A stretch of 64,000 nt of DNA, from assembly GCF_018390635.1 (NCBI RefSeq), contig NZ_JAHBGE010000009.1, positions 35,572 through 99,571 of the forward strand, read 5' to 3'. The position numbers and the translations under genes were made by a program. The DNA is from Ancylobacter lacus (GTDB lineage: Bacteria > Pseudomonadota > Alphaproteobacteria > Rhizobiales > Xanthobacteraceae). The notes below the pieces were generated by a model. The model saw only the letters and a list, made by a program, of their open reading frames with translations. It was not told the origin of the DNA and searched no databases. This document shows positions 27,061 to 35,010 of this stretch, in pieces. Position 1 is the stretch's first letter, and every line of letters begins with the position of its first letter.

Positions 27061-27885
27061 ATGCAGCATAACCAAACGGCGGCACGTTCCACGCTTCCCA
27101 TGGGCGCTTCGCTCATCGCCGGCACGCCGCTTGTCGAGATGCGCGACATGTCCATCGCCTTCGGCGGCATCCGCGCGGTCGACGGGGTCAGCATCGACCT
27201 GATGCCCGGCGAAGTCGTCGCCCTGCTCGGCCACAATGGCGCGGGCAAGTCGACCCTCATCAAGATCCTCGCTGGCGCCTACAAGGCCGACGCTGGCGAA
27301 ATCCGGATCAACGGCCAGCCCGCGCCGATCTCCAACCCGCGCGATGCCAAGCGCTACGGCATCGAGACGATCTACCAGTCGCTGGCACTGGCGGACAATG
27401 TCGACGCCGCCGCCAACCTGTTTCTGGGCCGCGAGCTGACGACGGCGTGGGGCACGCTCGACGACGTCGCCATGGAGGCGGCGACGCGCGAGGTGATGGG
27501 CCGGCTCAATCCGAATTTCCGCAAGTTCAAGGAGCCGGTGCGCGGCCTCTCCGGCGGCCAGCGGCAGTCGGTGGCGATCGCCCGCGCGATCCACTTCAAC
27601 GCCAAGATCCTGATCATGGACGAGCCGACCGCCGCGCTCGGCCCGCAGGAGACGGCGCAGGTGGGTGAGCTGGTGAAGCAGCTCAAGGCGGAGGGCATCG
27701 GCATCTTCCTCATCAGCCACGACATCCACGACGTGTTCGACCTCGCGGACCGGGTGAGCGTGATGAAAAACGGCAAGCTGGTCGGAACCGCCCGCACCTC
27801 CGATGTCACCCAGGACGAGGTGCTGGGGATGATCATCCTCGGCAAGGCGCCTCCCGGTGCGGCACCGGGACCCGGGGCCTCGTGA
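27061..27885 (+). CDS. xylG: D-xylose ABC transporter ATPase (single-domain XylG)
   Basis: ATPase of 274 residues with one nucleotide-binding domain: Walker [11 protein letters not shown] (near 60), Q-loop [11 protein letters not shown], signature [17 protein letters not shown], Walker [13 protein letters not shown] and switch [10 protein letters not shown]. The enteric XylG has two such domains (about 510 residues); this one-domain form occurs in alphaproteobacterial xylose systems and would act as a homodimer. The ATG lies 14 bp after xylH. The Pro/Gly-rich last 15 residues have no catalytic role. Tandem hairpins follow the stop. Confidence 0.93.
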   Translation: MQHNQTAARSTLPMGASLIAGTPLVEMRDMSIAFGGIRAVDGVSIDLMPGEVVALLGHNGAGKSTLIKILAGAYKADAGEIRINGQPAPISNPRDAKRYGIETIYQSLALADNVDAAANLFLGRELTTAWGTLDDVAMEAATREVMGRLNPNFRKFKEPVRGLSGGQRQSVAIARAIHFNAKILIMDEPTAALGPQETAQVGELVKQLKAEGIGIFLISHDIHDVFDLADRVSVMKNGKLVGTARTSDVTQDEVLGMIILGKAPPGAAPGPGAS

Positions 27886-27888
27886 GGC

Positions 27889-27931
27889 CGCGAAAGCCTT
27901 TTTCGCGACGGCGCCTTCTGGACGGCGCCGT
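27889..27931. terminator. tandem terminator hairpins after xylG
   Basis: Two consecutive stem-loops: CGCGAAA/TTTCGCG with a 5-nt loop (27889-27907) and ACGGCGCC/GGCGCCGT with an 8-nt loop (27908-27931), then TTTC. They lie between the convergent xylG and the exported hypothetical gene and can serve both strands. Confidence 0.75.
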
Positions 27932-27958
27932 TTCAGCAACCGTTCAGCGGGGAGGCGT

Positions 27959-28306
27959 TCAGCATGGCCCCTTTCCGGTGGCGGCCGGGTTGCCCGGCTT
28001 GTCGATAGGGTTGAGGCCGGTGGCGGTCTCCGGCTGATCGCCGGCCCCCGTTGCATTGTCGTGCGAGGTGCCGATGAAGGAGCCGCCGGTGCCGCCGGTC
28101 CATCCGGTGGAGCCGCTGGCGCCGGGATCGGTGCCCGACGAATCGGCGCCGCGCGGCGGGGTGGCGGAATCCTGCGCCCCGGCGCGGGCGCCGGCGCAGC
28201 CCTGCCCCCCGGCGGGCTCGGTCTGGGCCATAGCCGCGGGCGACAGGCCGACAGCGAGCGCGAGCGCCATGGCCGGGCGAAGAATCTGGATCGGTGTGTG
28301 ACGCAA
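27959..28306 (-). CDS. small exported Gly/Thr/Ala-rich hypothetical protein
   Basis: Protein of 115 residues with a convincing signal peptide (IQILRPAMALALAVGLSPAAMA, then QTEPAGG). The mature part is low-complexity, with repeated G-T-G/S-T-G stretches, one Cys near its start and one as the last residue. I place the start at a TTG with GGAGG 7 nt upstream; the open frame extends another 48 codons upstream but is Arg-rich and lacks a ribosome site. No family recognised. It is divergent from the copper-linked genes. The gene is supported mainly by leader and ribosome site. Confidence 0.6.
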   Translation of the reverse strand: MRHTPIQILRPAMALALAVGLSPAAMAQTEPAGGQGCAGARAGAQDSATPPRGADSSGTDPGASGSTGWTGGTGGSFIGTSHDNATGAGDQPETATGLNPIDKPGNPAATGKGPC

Positions 28307-28448
28307 GGGCGTTCCTCCAGCTGAGGCGCGCAGCGCAGCGCGGCGAGCCGTCGCGCAGGGCAACGCGCCGCATGACGGCGCGTTCCAACCCGCCCGGCTG
28401 CGTGCTACATCATCGCGACGCAGTGGCGACCGTTGGGAACAGGCAGGC

Positions 28449-28829
28449 ATGACGCGCGGAAAGGCGCTGGCAAGACGGATGGGGTTCGCGCTCGCCGCGG
28501 CCTATCTGCTCGTGCTGCAGGCCTTTATCGGCGGCATGGCCATGGGTGCCCATGCCGGGGGTCTCTCGGCCAGTGGGGCGGCGGGGCAGATCATCTGCGC
28601 CAGCACCATGGGACAGCCGCAGCTTCCCGGCGGCGACCCCGCTCACCACACCCCGGACTGCTGCACCACCGGCTGCACCGTGGCCTTCGGCGCGGCGCTG
28701 CCGCCCCCCTCCGCCGGCATGGCGCCACCCCTGACCGGCCAGCTCACCGGGGCGCCGCTGGTGCGCGAGCCGGAGCGCCCCGGCACGCCGCGCTCCTCGC
28801 GCCAGGCACGTGCACCTCCCCTCGCCTGA
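28449..28829 (+). CDS. DUF2946-family protein
   Basis: Protein of 126 residues with an N-terminal hydrophobic segment (about 13-33, leader or membrane anchor) and the cysteine cluster C50 and PDCCTTGCTVAF (C71, C72, C76) that marks DUF2946 proteins. A Pro-rich tail follows. Members commonly sit beside PCuAC copper chaperones and copper-responsive TonB receptors, and the Cys/His/Met content suggests metal binding; function is otherwise unknown. It is followed by the PCuAC gene after 96 bp on the same strand. Confidence 0.8.
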   Translation: MTRGKALARRMGFALAAAYLLVLQAFIGGMAMGAHAGGLSASGAAGQIICASTMGQPQLPGGDPAHHTPDCCTTGCTVAFGAALPPPSAGMAPPLTGQLTGAPLVREPERPGTPRSSRQARAPPLA

Positions 28830-28925
28830 TCCACGCCGTCCCGCCCCGAAGGGCGGATCACGCCGAACGTCAGGACGATACGCCGGCCGCGCACCGCGAG
28901 ACGGGCCGCCGGCAGGGAGACACCC

Positions 28926-29435
28926 ATGAACCGCTTCATCCATTCCGCATGCCGCGTCACGCTGGCCGCCGCCCTCGGCGCCCTTCTTGCGACCGCCGCC
29001 CACGCCCACGGCTACAAGATCGGCACTCTCGAGATCGAACACCCCTGGAGCCGGACGACGCCGAACGGCGCCACGGTCGGCGCCGGCTATCTCGTGGTCG
29101 ACAATGAAGGCGCCGAGGACGACACGCTGGTCAGCGCCACCGCCGAGGTGGCGCAGCGGGTCGAGATCCACGAAATGTCGGTCAAGGACGGCGTGATGAC
29201 CATGCGCCTGCTGCCCGACGGAGCGCCGATTCCCGCCCATGGCAAGCTGACGCTGGCGCCGGGCGGCTTCCATCTCATGCTCATCGGGCTCAAGGCGCCG
29301 CTTAAGGAAGGCGAGAAGATCAAGGGCTCGCTCACCTTCGCCAAGGCCGGCACCGTGGCGGTGGAGTTCAAGGTGGAGGGCATGAAGGGCCCGGCGCCTA
29401 TGGACCACGACGCGCACGCCGCGCCGGCGAACTGA
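28926..29435 (+). CDS. pcuC: PCuAC-family periplasmic copper chaperone
   Basis: Exported protein of 169 residues with a signal peptide ending near residue 27 (ALLATAAHAHG) and a PCuAC domain. Copper-binding side chains are visible: H82-x-M84 in EIHEMSV, Met91/93, and H116-x-M118 in GGFHLML, the conserved His/Met set. A C-terminal Met/His tail (MDHDAHAAP) may bind additional copper. PCuAC proteins deliver Cu(I) to the CuA/CuB sites of cytochrome oxidase. The neighbouring DUF2946 and PepSY genes on the same strand suggest a small copper or heme-copper maturation locus. Confidence 0.92.
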   Translation: MNRFIHSACRVTLAAALGALLATAAHAHGYKIGTLEIEHPWSRTTPNGATVGAGYLVVDNEGAEDDTLVSATAEVAQRVEIHEMSVKDGVMTMRLLPDGAPIPAHGKLTLAPGGFHLMLIGLKAPLKEGEKIKGSLTFAKAGTVAVEFKVEGMKGPAPMDHDAHAAPAN

Positions 29436-29534
29436 CGCCGCAGGTCTTCCGCAGCCATCCCATTCATCGACGCCGCGCCCGCCTCCGGCTTTTCCCCGGG
29501 GGCGGAAGCCGCGCGCTCGACCCGGAGCCATGCC

Positions 29535-30929
29535 ATGTCCAGTCCCGAGGCGACTGCGTCACGCCTTCCGCTTGCCCATGATGCCACCCGCCACGCCCCC
29601 GATGCGGGCCTGCGCGCCATCAGCCTCTACCGCGCCGTCTGGCGCTGGCATTTCTATGCCGGACTGCTGGTGCTGCCCTTCATGATCCTGCTTGCCGTCA
29701 CCGGCGGGCTCTATCTCTTCCGCGACGAACTTGACGGACTGATCCACCGCGACCTCAAGCAGGTCGTCGCCCAGCCCGGTCCGGCGCTGCCGGCCAGCCG
29801 ACTGATCGATGCCGCGCTGGCGGCCAAACCCGGCACGCCGGTGAAGATCATAACCCCCGCCACCGCGACGACGTCCGCCGAAGTGGTCGTCAAGACCGCG
29901 GAGGGGCGCCGCTCGGTCTATGTCGATCCCTATGACGGGCACGTTCTGGGCGACCTCCCGGATCGTGGCACGGTGATGTGGCTGGTGCGCCGGCTGCACA
30001 GCCTCGCCGAGTTCGGTCCCATCGCCAACGGGATCATCGAGATCGTCGGCGGCTGGTCCATCCTGCTGGTCGGCACCGGCTTCTACCTGTGGTGGCCGCG
30101 CCGGCAGACCGGGGGCGTGGTCAGCGTGCGCGGCACGCCGGCCAAGCGGGTCTTCTGGCGCGACCTGCATGCGGTGACGGGCGCCTTCGCCGGCCTCGCC
30201 ATCGGCTTCATGTCGCTGTCCGGCATGCCCTGGTCGGTGTTCTGGGGCGAGCATGTGAACGAATGGGCCAACGGCACCAACTTCGGCTACCCCTCCGGGG
30301 TGTATGTCGATGTGCCGATGTCGAACGACAAGCTCTCCGCCGCGAACGGCCCCACCGCCTGGTCGCTGGAACAGGCACAGATGCCAACGTCGACCCCGCC
30401 GGCGGCGCCGGTGCCGATCGGCGTGGATGCGGCGCGGGCGGCGGTCGACGCGCTCGGCCTGAGCCCAGGCTACACGCTGAGCCTGCCCGGCGGTCCCACC
30501 GGCGTCTACACCGCGACGGTCTACCCCGATGACGTCAGCCTGCAACGGGTAGTCCATCTCGACCAGTACACCGGCAAGCCGCTGATCAACATGAGCTATG
30601 CCGATTACGGCCCGGCCGCCAGGGCCATGGAATGGGGCATCAGCGTGCATATGGGCCAGGAATACGGGCTGGCGAACCAGCTCTTCATGCTGGCGCTCTG
30701 CCTCGCCACCGTCCTCATGGCGGTGTCGGCCGGGGTGATGTGGTGGAAACGGCGCCCGGCCGGCGGCCTCGGCGTGCCTCCCCTGCCCGGCGACCGGACC
30801 GCCATGCGCGGCCTGCTGGCGATCATGGTGGTGGTCGGCATCATCTTCCCGCTGGTCGGCGCCTCGCTGCTGGTGATGCTGGTGCTCGACGTGCTCGTCT
30901 CGTGGCGGCAGAGAACGGCCCGCGCGTAA
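29535..30929 (+). CDS. PepSY-associated transmembrane protein
   Basis: Membrane protein of 464 residues of the PepSY_TM type. The first helix is at about 38-62 (FYAGLLVLPFMILLAVTGGLYLF), with a PepSY-like periplasmic region after it. Further helices lie near 165-185, 215-235, about 385-405 and at the C-terminus. Conserved features are LHAVTGAFAGLAIGFMSLSGMPWSVFWG, WSILLVGTGFYLWWPR and a late VHMGQEYGL. Members are often next to TonB receptors or metal genes and are suspected to act in transmembrane electron transfer or metal reduction; that is inference here. It follows pcuC by 99 bp. Confidence 0.85.
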   Translation: MSSPEATASRLPLAHDATRHAPDAGLRAISLYRAVWRWHFYAGLLVLPFMILLAVTGGLYLFRDELDGLIHRDLKQVVAQPGPALPASRLIDAALAAKPGTPVKIITPATATTSAEVVVKTAEGRRSVYVDPYDGHVLGDLPDRGTVMWLVRRLHSLAEFGPIANGIIEIVGGWSILLVGTGFYLWWPRRQTGGVVSVRGTPAKRVFWRDLHAVTGAFAGLAIGFMSLSGMPWSVFWGEHVNEWANGTNFGYPSGVYVDVPMSNDKLSAANGPTAWSLEQAQMPTSTPPAAPVPIGVDAARAAVDALGLSPGYTLSLPGGPTGVYTATVYPDDVSLQRVVHLDQYTGKPLINMSYADYGPAARAMEWGISVHMGQEYGLANQLFMLALCLATVLMAVSAGVMWWKRRPAGGLGVPPLPGDRTAMRGLLAIMVVVGIIFPLVGASLLVMLVLDVLVSWRQRTARA

Positions 30930-30974
30930 GGCGAACGCTTCCGGGCGGCCGCCGGCTCGCCTATCATCGCAAAG

Positions 30975-31448
30975 ATGAACACGGGACAGCCCAAGGCCGA
31001 CCGGCCACCCGAAACCACGACCGACGCCCCCGAAACGGAGGAGCCCGTCGCGCGCCCGCGCGACGGGCTCTTCATCCGGGTCTATCTCGGCGACGGCCGC
31101 TTCCTCGGCCCCGGCAAGATCGACCTGCTCGAGGCGATCCGGGCCGAACGCTCGATCCTCTCCGCCGCCCGCAAAATGGGCATGAGCTATCGGCGCGCCT
31201 GGCTGCTGGTGGAGGAGCTCGACACGATGTTTGCCGAACGCGTGGTCGAGACCCATCCCGGCCGGCGAGGCCATGGCACGGAACTCACCGCCTTCGGCGA
31301 GCGTATCATCGCGCTCTACCGCGACATCGAGGCCCGCAGCGCCGCCGCGACGCAGGAAAGCGTCGAGGGGCTGCGGTCCGCGCTGGCGGCGGAATGGCCG
31401 CCGGCCCCTAGCCCTGCGCGATCAGGCCCGGGTCGTCGGGCGGGCTGA
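30975..31448 (+). CDS. ModE-like winged helix-turn-helix regulator lacking a molybdate-binding domain
   Basis: Protein of 157 residues carrying only the LysR/ModE-type winged HTH (about 40-110): LLEAIRAERSILSAARKMGMSYRRAWLLVEEL followed by RRGHGTELTAFGERIIALY. The N-terminal 30 residues and the Pro-rich C-terminus are low complexity. Full-length ModE (about 260 residues) has C-terminal MOP/TOBE domains that bind molybdate; these are absent, a form known in several alphaproteobacteria. Its 3' end overlaps the convergent modC gene by 41 bp. It probably controls modABC through the direct repeats upstream of modA. Confidence 0.85.
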   Translation: MNTGQPKADRPPETTTDAPETEEPVARPRDGLFIRVYLGDGRFLGPGKIDLLEAIRAERSILSAARKMGMSYRRAWLLVEELDTMFAERVVETHPGRRGHGTELTAFGERIIALYRDIEARSAAATQESVEGLRSALAAEWPPAPSPARSGPGRRAG

Positions 31449-32529
31449 GCGAGGCGCCCCGGCTGTCCACCGCCACCGTCTTCACCAGCGCCCACACCGG
31501 CATGCCGGGGCGGAGCGCCAGCCGGTCGAGGCTCTCGCGCGTCACCATGGCGTGGAGGGCGGAGGGGCCGATCGCGACCTCGACATCGACATAGGCGCCT
31601 TCCATGGCGCGAATTCCGGAGACCACCGCCGGCAGCCGGTTCGTCACCGAGACGCCCTCGGGCCTCTGCAGCGCCAGCGCCACATCCCGCGAACGCACCC
31701 GTGCCCGCGTCGGCGCGCCGACCGGCACATCGACCAGCGGCACCCGCAATTCGCCGCCGGGAAAGCCGAGGGTGGACAGGCCGTACGCCGCATCATGCGC
31801 CACCACCACGCTTTCGAGGATGGTGCCGAGGTCGAACCGGCCCACCACCGGCAGGATGTCCGGCCGCGACATCACTTCCGCTACGGGCCCGGCCGCGACC
31901 ACCCGGCCCGCCGCCAGCGCCACCACCCGGTCCGATAGCCGCAGCACCTCGTCGATCGAGTGGCTGACATAGAGCACCGGCACGCCCATCACGTCCCGCA
32001 GCCGCTCGATATAGGGCAGGATGTCGAGCTTGCGGGCTTCGTCCAGCGCGGCGAGCGGCTCGTCCATGAGCAGCAGCCGCGGCTGTGCCAGCAGGGCGCG
32101 GCCAATGGCGACGCGCTGGCGCTCACCGCCGGACAGGGTGTGCGGCCGCCGGCCCAGCAGGGCACGCAGGCCGAGCAGATCCACAACCGGATCGAAGCCG
32201 ATGAACGGCGCCACCCGCGCGCGGCGTTCGCCATAGCGCAGATTGCGCTCCACCGACATATGCGGGAACAGCCGGGCGTCCTGAAAGACATAGCCGACCC
32301 GCCGCCGCTCCACCGGCAGGTCGATGTGGCGGTCGGCATCGAAATAGGCCGTCCCGTCGACCACGATCCGCCCGCGCACCGGCCGTACCACGCCCGCAAC
32401 CGCCTGGATGATGGTCGTCTTGCCCGCGCCCGAGCGGCCGAACAGCGCGGTGATCCCGGCCGGCGGGGCCGAGAAGGCGGCCTCCAGCGTGAAACCGGGG
32501 CGGGCGATGCGAATATCGACCTCGATCAT
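31408..32529 (-). CDS. modC: molybdate ABC transporter ATPase
   Basis: ATPase of 373 residues: Walker A FGRSGAGKTT, Q-loop FQDARLFPHM, signature HTLSGGERQRVAIGRAL, Walker B LLLMDEPLAALD and switch VSHSIDEV. A C-terminal TOBE/MOP domain (about 300-370) contains VTNRLPAVVSGIRAMEGAYVDVEV and LRPGMPVWALVKTVAV, the oxyanion-binding regulatory module typical of ModC. The ATG overlaps the modB stop by 4 nt. Its 3' end overlaps the convergent ModE-like gene. It drives molybdate import. Confidence 0.95.
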   Translation of the reverse strand: MIEVDIRIARPGFTLEAAFSAPPAGITALFGRSGAGKTTIIQAVAGVVRPVRGRIVVDGTAYFDADRHIDLPVERRRVGYVFQDARLFPHMSVERNLRYGERRARVAPFIGFDPVVDLLGLRALLGRRPHTLSGGERQRVAIGRALLAQPRLLLMDEPLAALDEARKLDILPYIERLRDVMGVPVLYVSHSIDEVLRLSDRVVALAAGRVVAAGPVAEVMSRPDILPVVGRFDLGTILESVVVAHDAAYGLSTLGFPGGELRVPLVDVPVGAPTRARVRSRDVALALQRPEGVSVTNRLPAVVSGIRAMEGAYVDVEVAIGPSALHAMVTRESLDRLALRPGMPVWALVKTVAVDSRGASLSPPDDPGLIAQG

Positions 32530-33215
32530 GCCCGCCCCACCAGCCGGCGGATGCGCCGGTCCGCCAGATTGGCGAGCAGCAGCGCGCCGAAGGCGAGGAC
32601 AATTGAAACGACCGTCAGGCGCAAGGCCATGGCGTCGCCATCCGGCATATGGGTGGCGCTGTAGATGGCGAGCGGAATGGTGCGGGTCTGGCCCTCGACA
32701 TTGGAGACGAAGGTGATGGTGGCGCCGAACTCGCCCAGCGCGGAGGCGATGGCCAGCAGGGCGCCGGAGAGAATGCCCGGCAGCATCAGCGGCAGCGTGA
32801 TGGTGAGGAACACGTCGAGCCGGCCGGCGCCGAGGGTGCGCGCCGCCGTCTCCAGCCCGCGATCCACCGCCTCGAGCGCGAGGCGTATGGCGTTTACCGT
32901 CAGCGGAAAGCTCACCACCGCCGCGGCCACGGTCGCGCCGGCGGTGGTGAAGATGAGCCGGATGCCGAACCAGGCGTCGAGATACTGGCCGATCAGGCCG
33001 CGCGCCCCGAGCATCACCAGAAGCAGATAACCCACCACCACCTTGGGCAGCACCAGCGGGAGATAGACGAGCCCGTCCAGCAGGCCCTTGCCGGGAAAGG
33101 ACGTTCGCGCCAGCACGAGAGCGACGGCAAGGGCGGCCGGCAGGCTCCAGAACGTCGCCCAGAAGGCGACCCGCAGGCTCAGGGCGACGGCGGTCCATTC
33201 CTCGGGCGTCAGCAT
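32526..33215 (-). CDS. modB: molybdate ABC transporter permease
   Basis: Inner-membrane permease of 229 residues with five or six helices. The EAA loop reads LETAARTLGAGRLDVFLTITLP (about 140-162), and GALLAIASALGEFGATITFVSN is the ModB hallmark. Length is normal (about 225-230). It starts 110 bp after modA and overlaps modC by 4 nt. It forms the membrane channel receiving molybdate from ModA. Confidence 0.95.
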   Translation of the reverse strand: MLTPEEWTAVALSLRVAFWATFWSLPAALAVALVLARTSFPGKGLLDGLVYLPLVLPKVVVGYLLLVMLGARGLIGQYLDAWFGIRLIFTTAGATVAAAVVSFPLTVNAIRLALEAVDRGLETAARTLGAGRLDVFLTITLPLMLPGILSGALLAIASALGEFGATITFVSNVEGQTRTIPLAIYSATHMPDGDAMALRLTVVSIVLAFGALLLANLADRRIRRLVGRA

Positions 33216-33325
33216 GGGCAGGCGGGTCTCGGCACGGGATGGTCAAAAGGGGCGCGACGCCGCCGCTGCGGGACGGCCGGCACGGCACCCGGACGATCGC
33301 TGCCCCGCAGCCATCACCCGGACGG

Positions 33326-34147
33326 TCATTTCACCACAAATCCGTAGCGCGCATAGATGGCCTTGGCTTCCGGCCCGGTGAGAAAGGCCAGCAAAGCCCT
33401 GTTCGCCTCGGTGTCCTGGCCTTTCACCAGCTCGAACGGGTACTCGACCGGGGGATGGGTATCGGCCGGAAAGGTCGCGACCACCTTCACGTTCCTGGCG
33501 ATGGCCGCGTCGGTGGAATAGACGATGCCCGCGGTGGCCTCGCCCCGTTCCACCAGCGCGAGCGCGGCCCGCACGCTTTCAGCACCCACCACCCTGTCCT
33601 TCACCTTGTCCCACTGGCCGAGGCTGGTGAGGGCGGTGCGGGCATAGATGCCGATCGGCACGCTGTCGGTCAGGCCGGTCGCGATCTTGCCGTCGGCGCC
33701 CAGAAAGGCGCTGAAATCGAACGAGCGGTCGATGGTGACCGGCGTGGCCTTGTCCGCCGGCATGATGAGGACGAGGCTGTTGCCGATGGGGGTGACGCGG
33801 CTGTCCTTGAGCGTCAGGCCCTTGCCGTCGGCATACTCCATCCACTTGATGTCGGCCGAGGCGAAGATCGCGGCAGGCGCGCCGGCGTCAAGCTGTTTTG
33901 CGAGCGCGGACGAAGCGGCGAAGGAAAACGCCACCTTGACGCCCGTCTTCGCCGCGTAAGCGGTGCCGAGGTCCTGCAGGGCATTGGTGAGGCTGGCCGC
34001 GGCGAACACGACCGGCGCCTCCTCCGCCCGCGCCGCCGGTGCGCCAAGGGAAACCGACAGCGCGGCGAGAAGCGGCAACACCCCCATCGCGACGCGACGG
34101 GAGAGGCGGGTGGCAAGGCGCACGGCGGTGTCGGTGCACGGGGTCAT
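33326..34147 (-). CDS. modA: molybdate ABC transporter, periplasmic binding protein
   Basis: Binding protein of 273 residues. The signal peptide ends near residue 41 (SVSLGAPAARA, then EEAPVVFAAASLTNALQDL). Oxyanion-contacting segments FAAASLTNAL, FSFAASSALAKQLDAGAPAAIFASAD and the later TAGIVYSTDA are typical of ModA. It is first in the modABC operon; two direct repeats lie just upstream, between the promoter region and the start codon. Molybdate is the expected ligand; tungstate cannot be excluded. Confidence 0.95.
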   Translation of the reverse strand: MTPCTDTAVRLATRLSRRVAMGVLPLLAALSVSLGAPAARAEEAPVVFAAASLTNALQDLGTAYAAKTGVKVAFSFAASSALAKQLDAGAPAAIFASADIKWMEYADGKGLTLKDSRVTPIGNSLVLIMPADKATPVTIDRSFDFSAFLGADGKIATGLTDSVPIGIYARTALTSLGQWDKVKDRVVGAESVRAALALVERGEATAGIVYSTDAAIARNVKVVATFPADTHPPVEYPFELVKGQDTEANRALLAFLTGPEAKAIYARYGFVVK

Positions 34148-34167
34148 GGACGGCTCCCTGTAAGGTG

Positions 34168-34209
34168 TATCCGTCCATATACATCAATAGATATATCCGT
34201 CCATATACA
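34168..34209. promoter_or_regulatory. tandem 16-bp direct repeats upstream of modA, candidate ModE-like site
   Basis: Two exact copies of TATCCGTCCATATACA (34168-34183 and 34194-34209) repeat with a 26-bp period, about two and a half helical turns, 21 bp before modA. Each copy carries TAT/ATA arms reminiscent of the TATA-rich Mo-boxes bound by ModE. Binding by the nearby HTH-only ModE-like protein is inferred. Confidence 0.6.
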
Positions 34210-34340
34210 AGACGCCCGCTTGCACGCGTGTCATCGTCCTTGCCGACGCCGAACCAACACCATCAGCCGTATGCAGGAGTGACCGCACGACGTGCCATTG
34301 AGCCGTAGGGGTGAGGACGGATGGAACGGGCCAGCGGCGC

Positions 34341-34580
34341 TCAGTCGATGAAGCCGCAGTCCCGTGCGGCGCGCGCCGCCGCGCTCTCCGCGGCCGTCAG
34401 CAGGTTCCAGGCAGCCACATTGCCATCCTTGGCGAAGACGATGGACGGGCCGCGGCTGACGACACGCTGGCCGCAGCCATTATCAACCAGGGCGAACTCG
34501 TAAATGTGGTGCTCGTCGCGATGCATGACGCGGATGGTCGACGCAGACAGGGTGACGATGTCGAAATCGGTGCCGGTCAT
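34341..34580 (-). CDS. small hypothetical protein
   Basis: Protein of 79 residues, soluble, no signal peptide. It starts with TGTDFDIVTLSASTIRVMHRDEHHIYEFALVDNGC, which has alternating hydrophobic residues suggesting a beta hairpin, followed by RGPSIVFAKDG and an Ala-rich helix. A good ribosome site (GGAGGAG) precedes the ATG by about 9 nt. I do not recognise a family. It is isolated between modA and a small membrane-protein gene; Cys36 and Cys75 are notable in so short a protein. Confidence 0.6.
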   Translation of the reverse strand: MTGTDFDIVTLSASTIRVMHRDEHHIYEFALVDNGCGQRVVSRGPSIVFAKDGNVAAWNLLTAAESAAARAARDCGFID

Positions 34581-34830
34581 GGCGGCGTTCTCCTCCCCCC
34601 GAGCGGCGGGAGCTCAAGGCTCCACCGCAGTTCCGAACCTCACACAGCGTAGCATTTCGGTAACTGTACCCCAAAAATATCGACTGGCCACATCATTCGA
34701 CATGTTTCAGCCTTGACGCGATGGGCGCGCCCTGGAGGGAACCCAGCCTCTTCCGGTGGCATTATCAACCGAAATTGACGTTACGGAATATGGAGAGTTC
34801 CGCGTCATATCCGTCGGTTGGAGGGTTCTG

Positions 34831-34992
34831 ATGACACGCACACCCACGCTCGTGGTGGCCGCCCTGGTATTGATCGCAGCGCTCGGCGCCGCCGTTCACT
34901 TTTCCGGCAGAGGCACGTCCGATGTCGCCGTGCCGCCGCAGGCGCCTGCCACCGCGCCGGGCGCACCAGCCGCTCCGCCGCCGGCGCAGTAG
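34831..34992 (+). CDS. small membrane-anchored Pro/Ala-rich protein
   Basis: Protein of 53 residues: one hydrophobic helix (about 5-21, TLVVAALVLIAALGAAVHF), then a Pro/Ala-rich tail (VAVPPQAPATAPGAPAAPPP). GGAGGG ends 5 nt before the ATG, which I prefer to an in-frame ATG 25 codons upstream that has no ribosome site. The stop lies 18 bp from the end of the convergent glgX-malQ gene. No family recognised; tail-anchored or leader-type topology is possible. The 250 bp upstream of it is AT-richer than its surroundings but has no promoter I can call firmly. Confidence 0.5.
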   Translation: MTRTPTLVVAALVLIAALGAAVHFSGRGTSDVAVPPQAPATAPGAPAAPPPAQ

Positions 34993-35010
34993 CGGGAAGG
35001 CCGCTCGGAG

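Noticed and set aside
31408..33288. 626-codon frame suggesting a ModB-ModC fusion
   Set aside because: The upstream part is an out-of-frame shadow of modB; true ModC starts at the ATG overlapping the modB stop.
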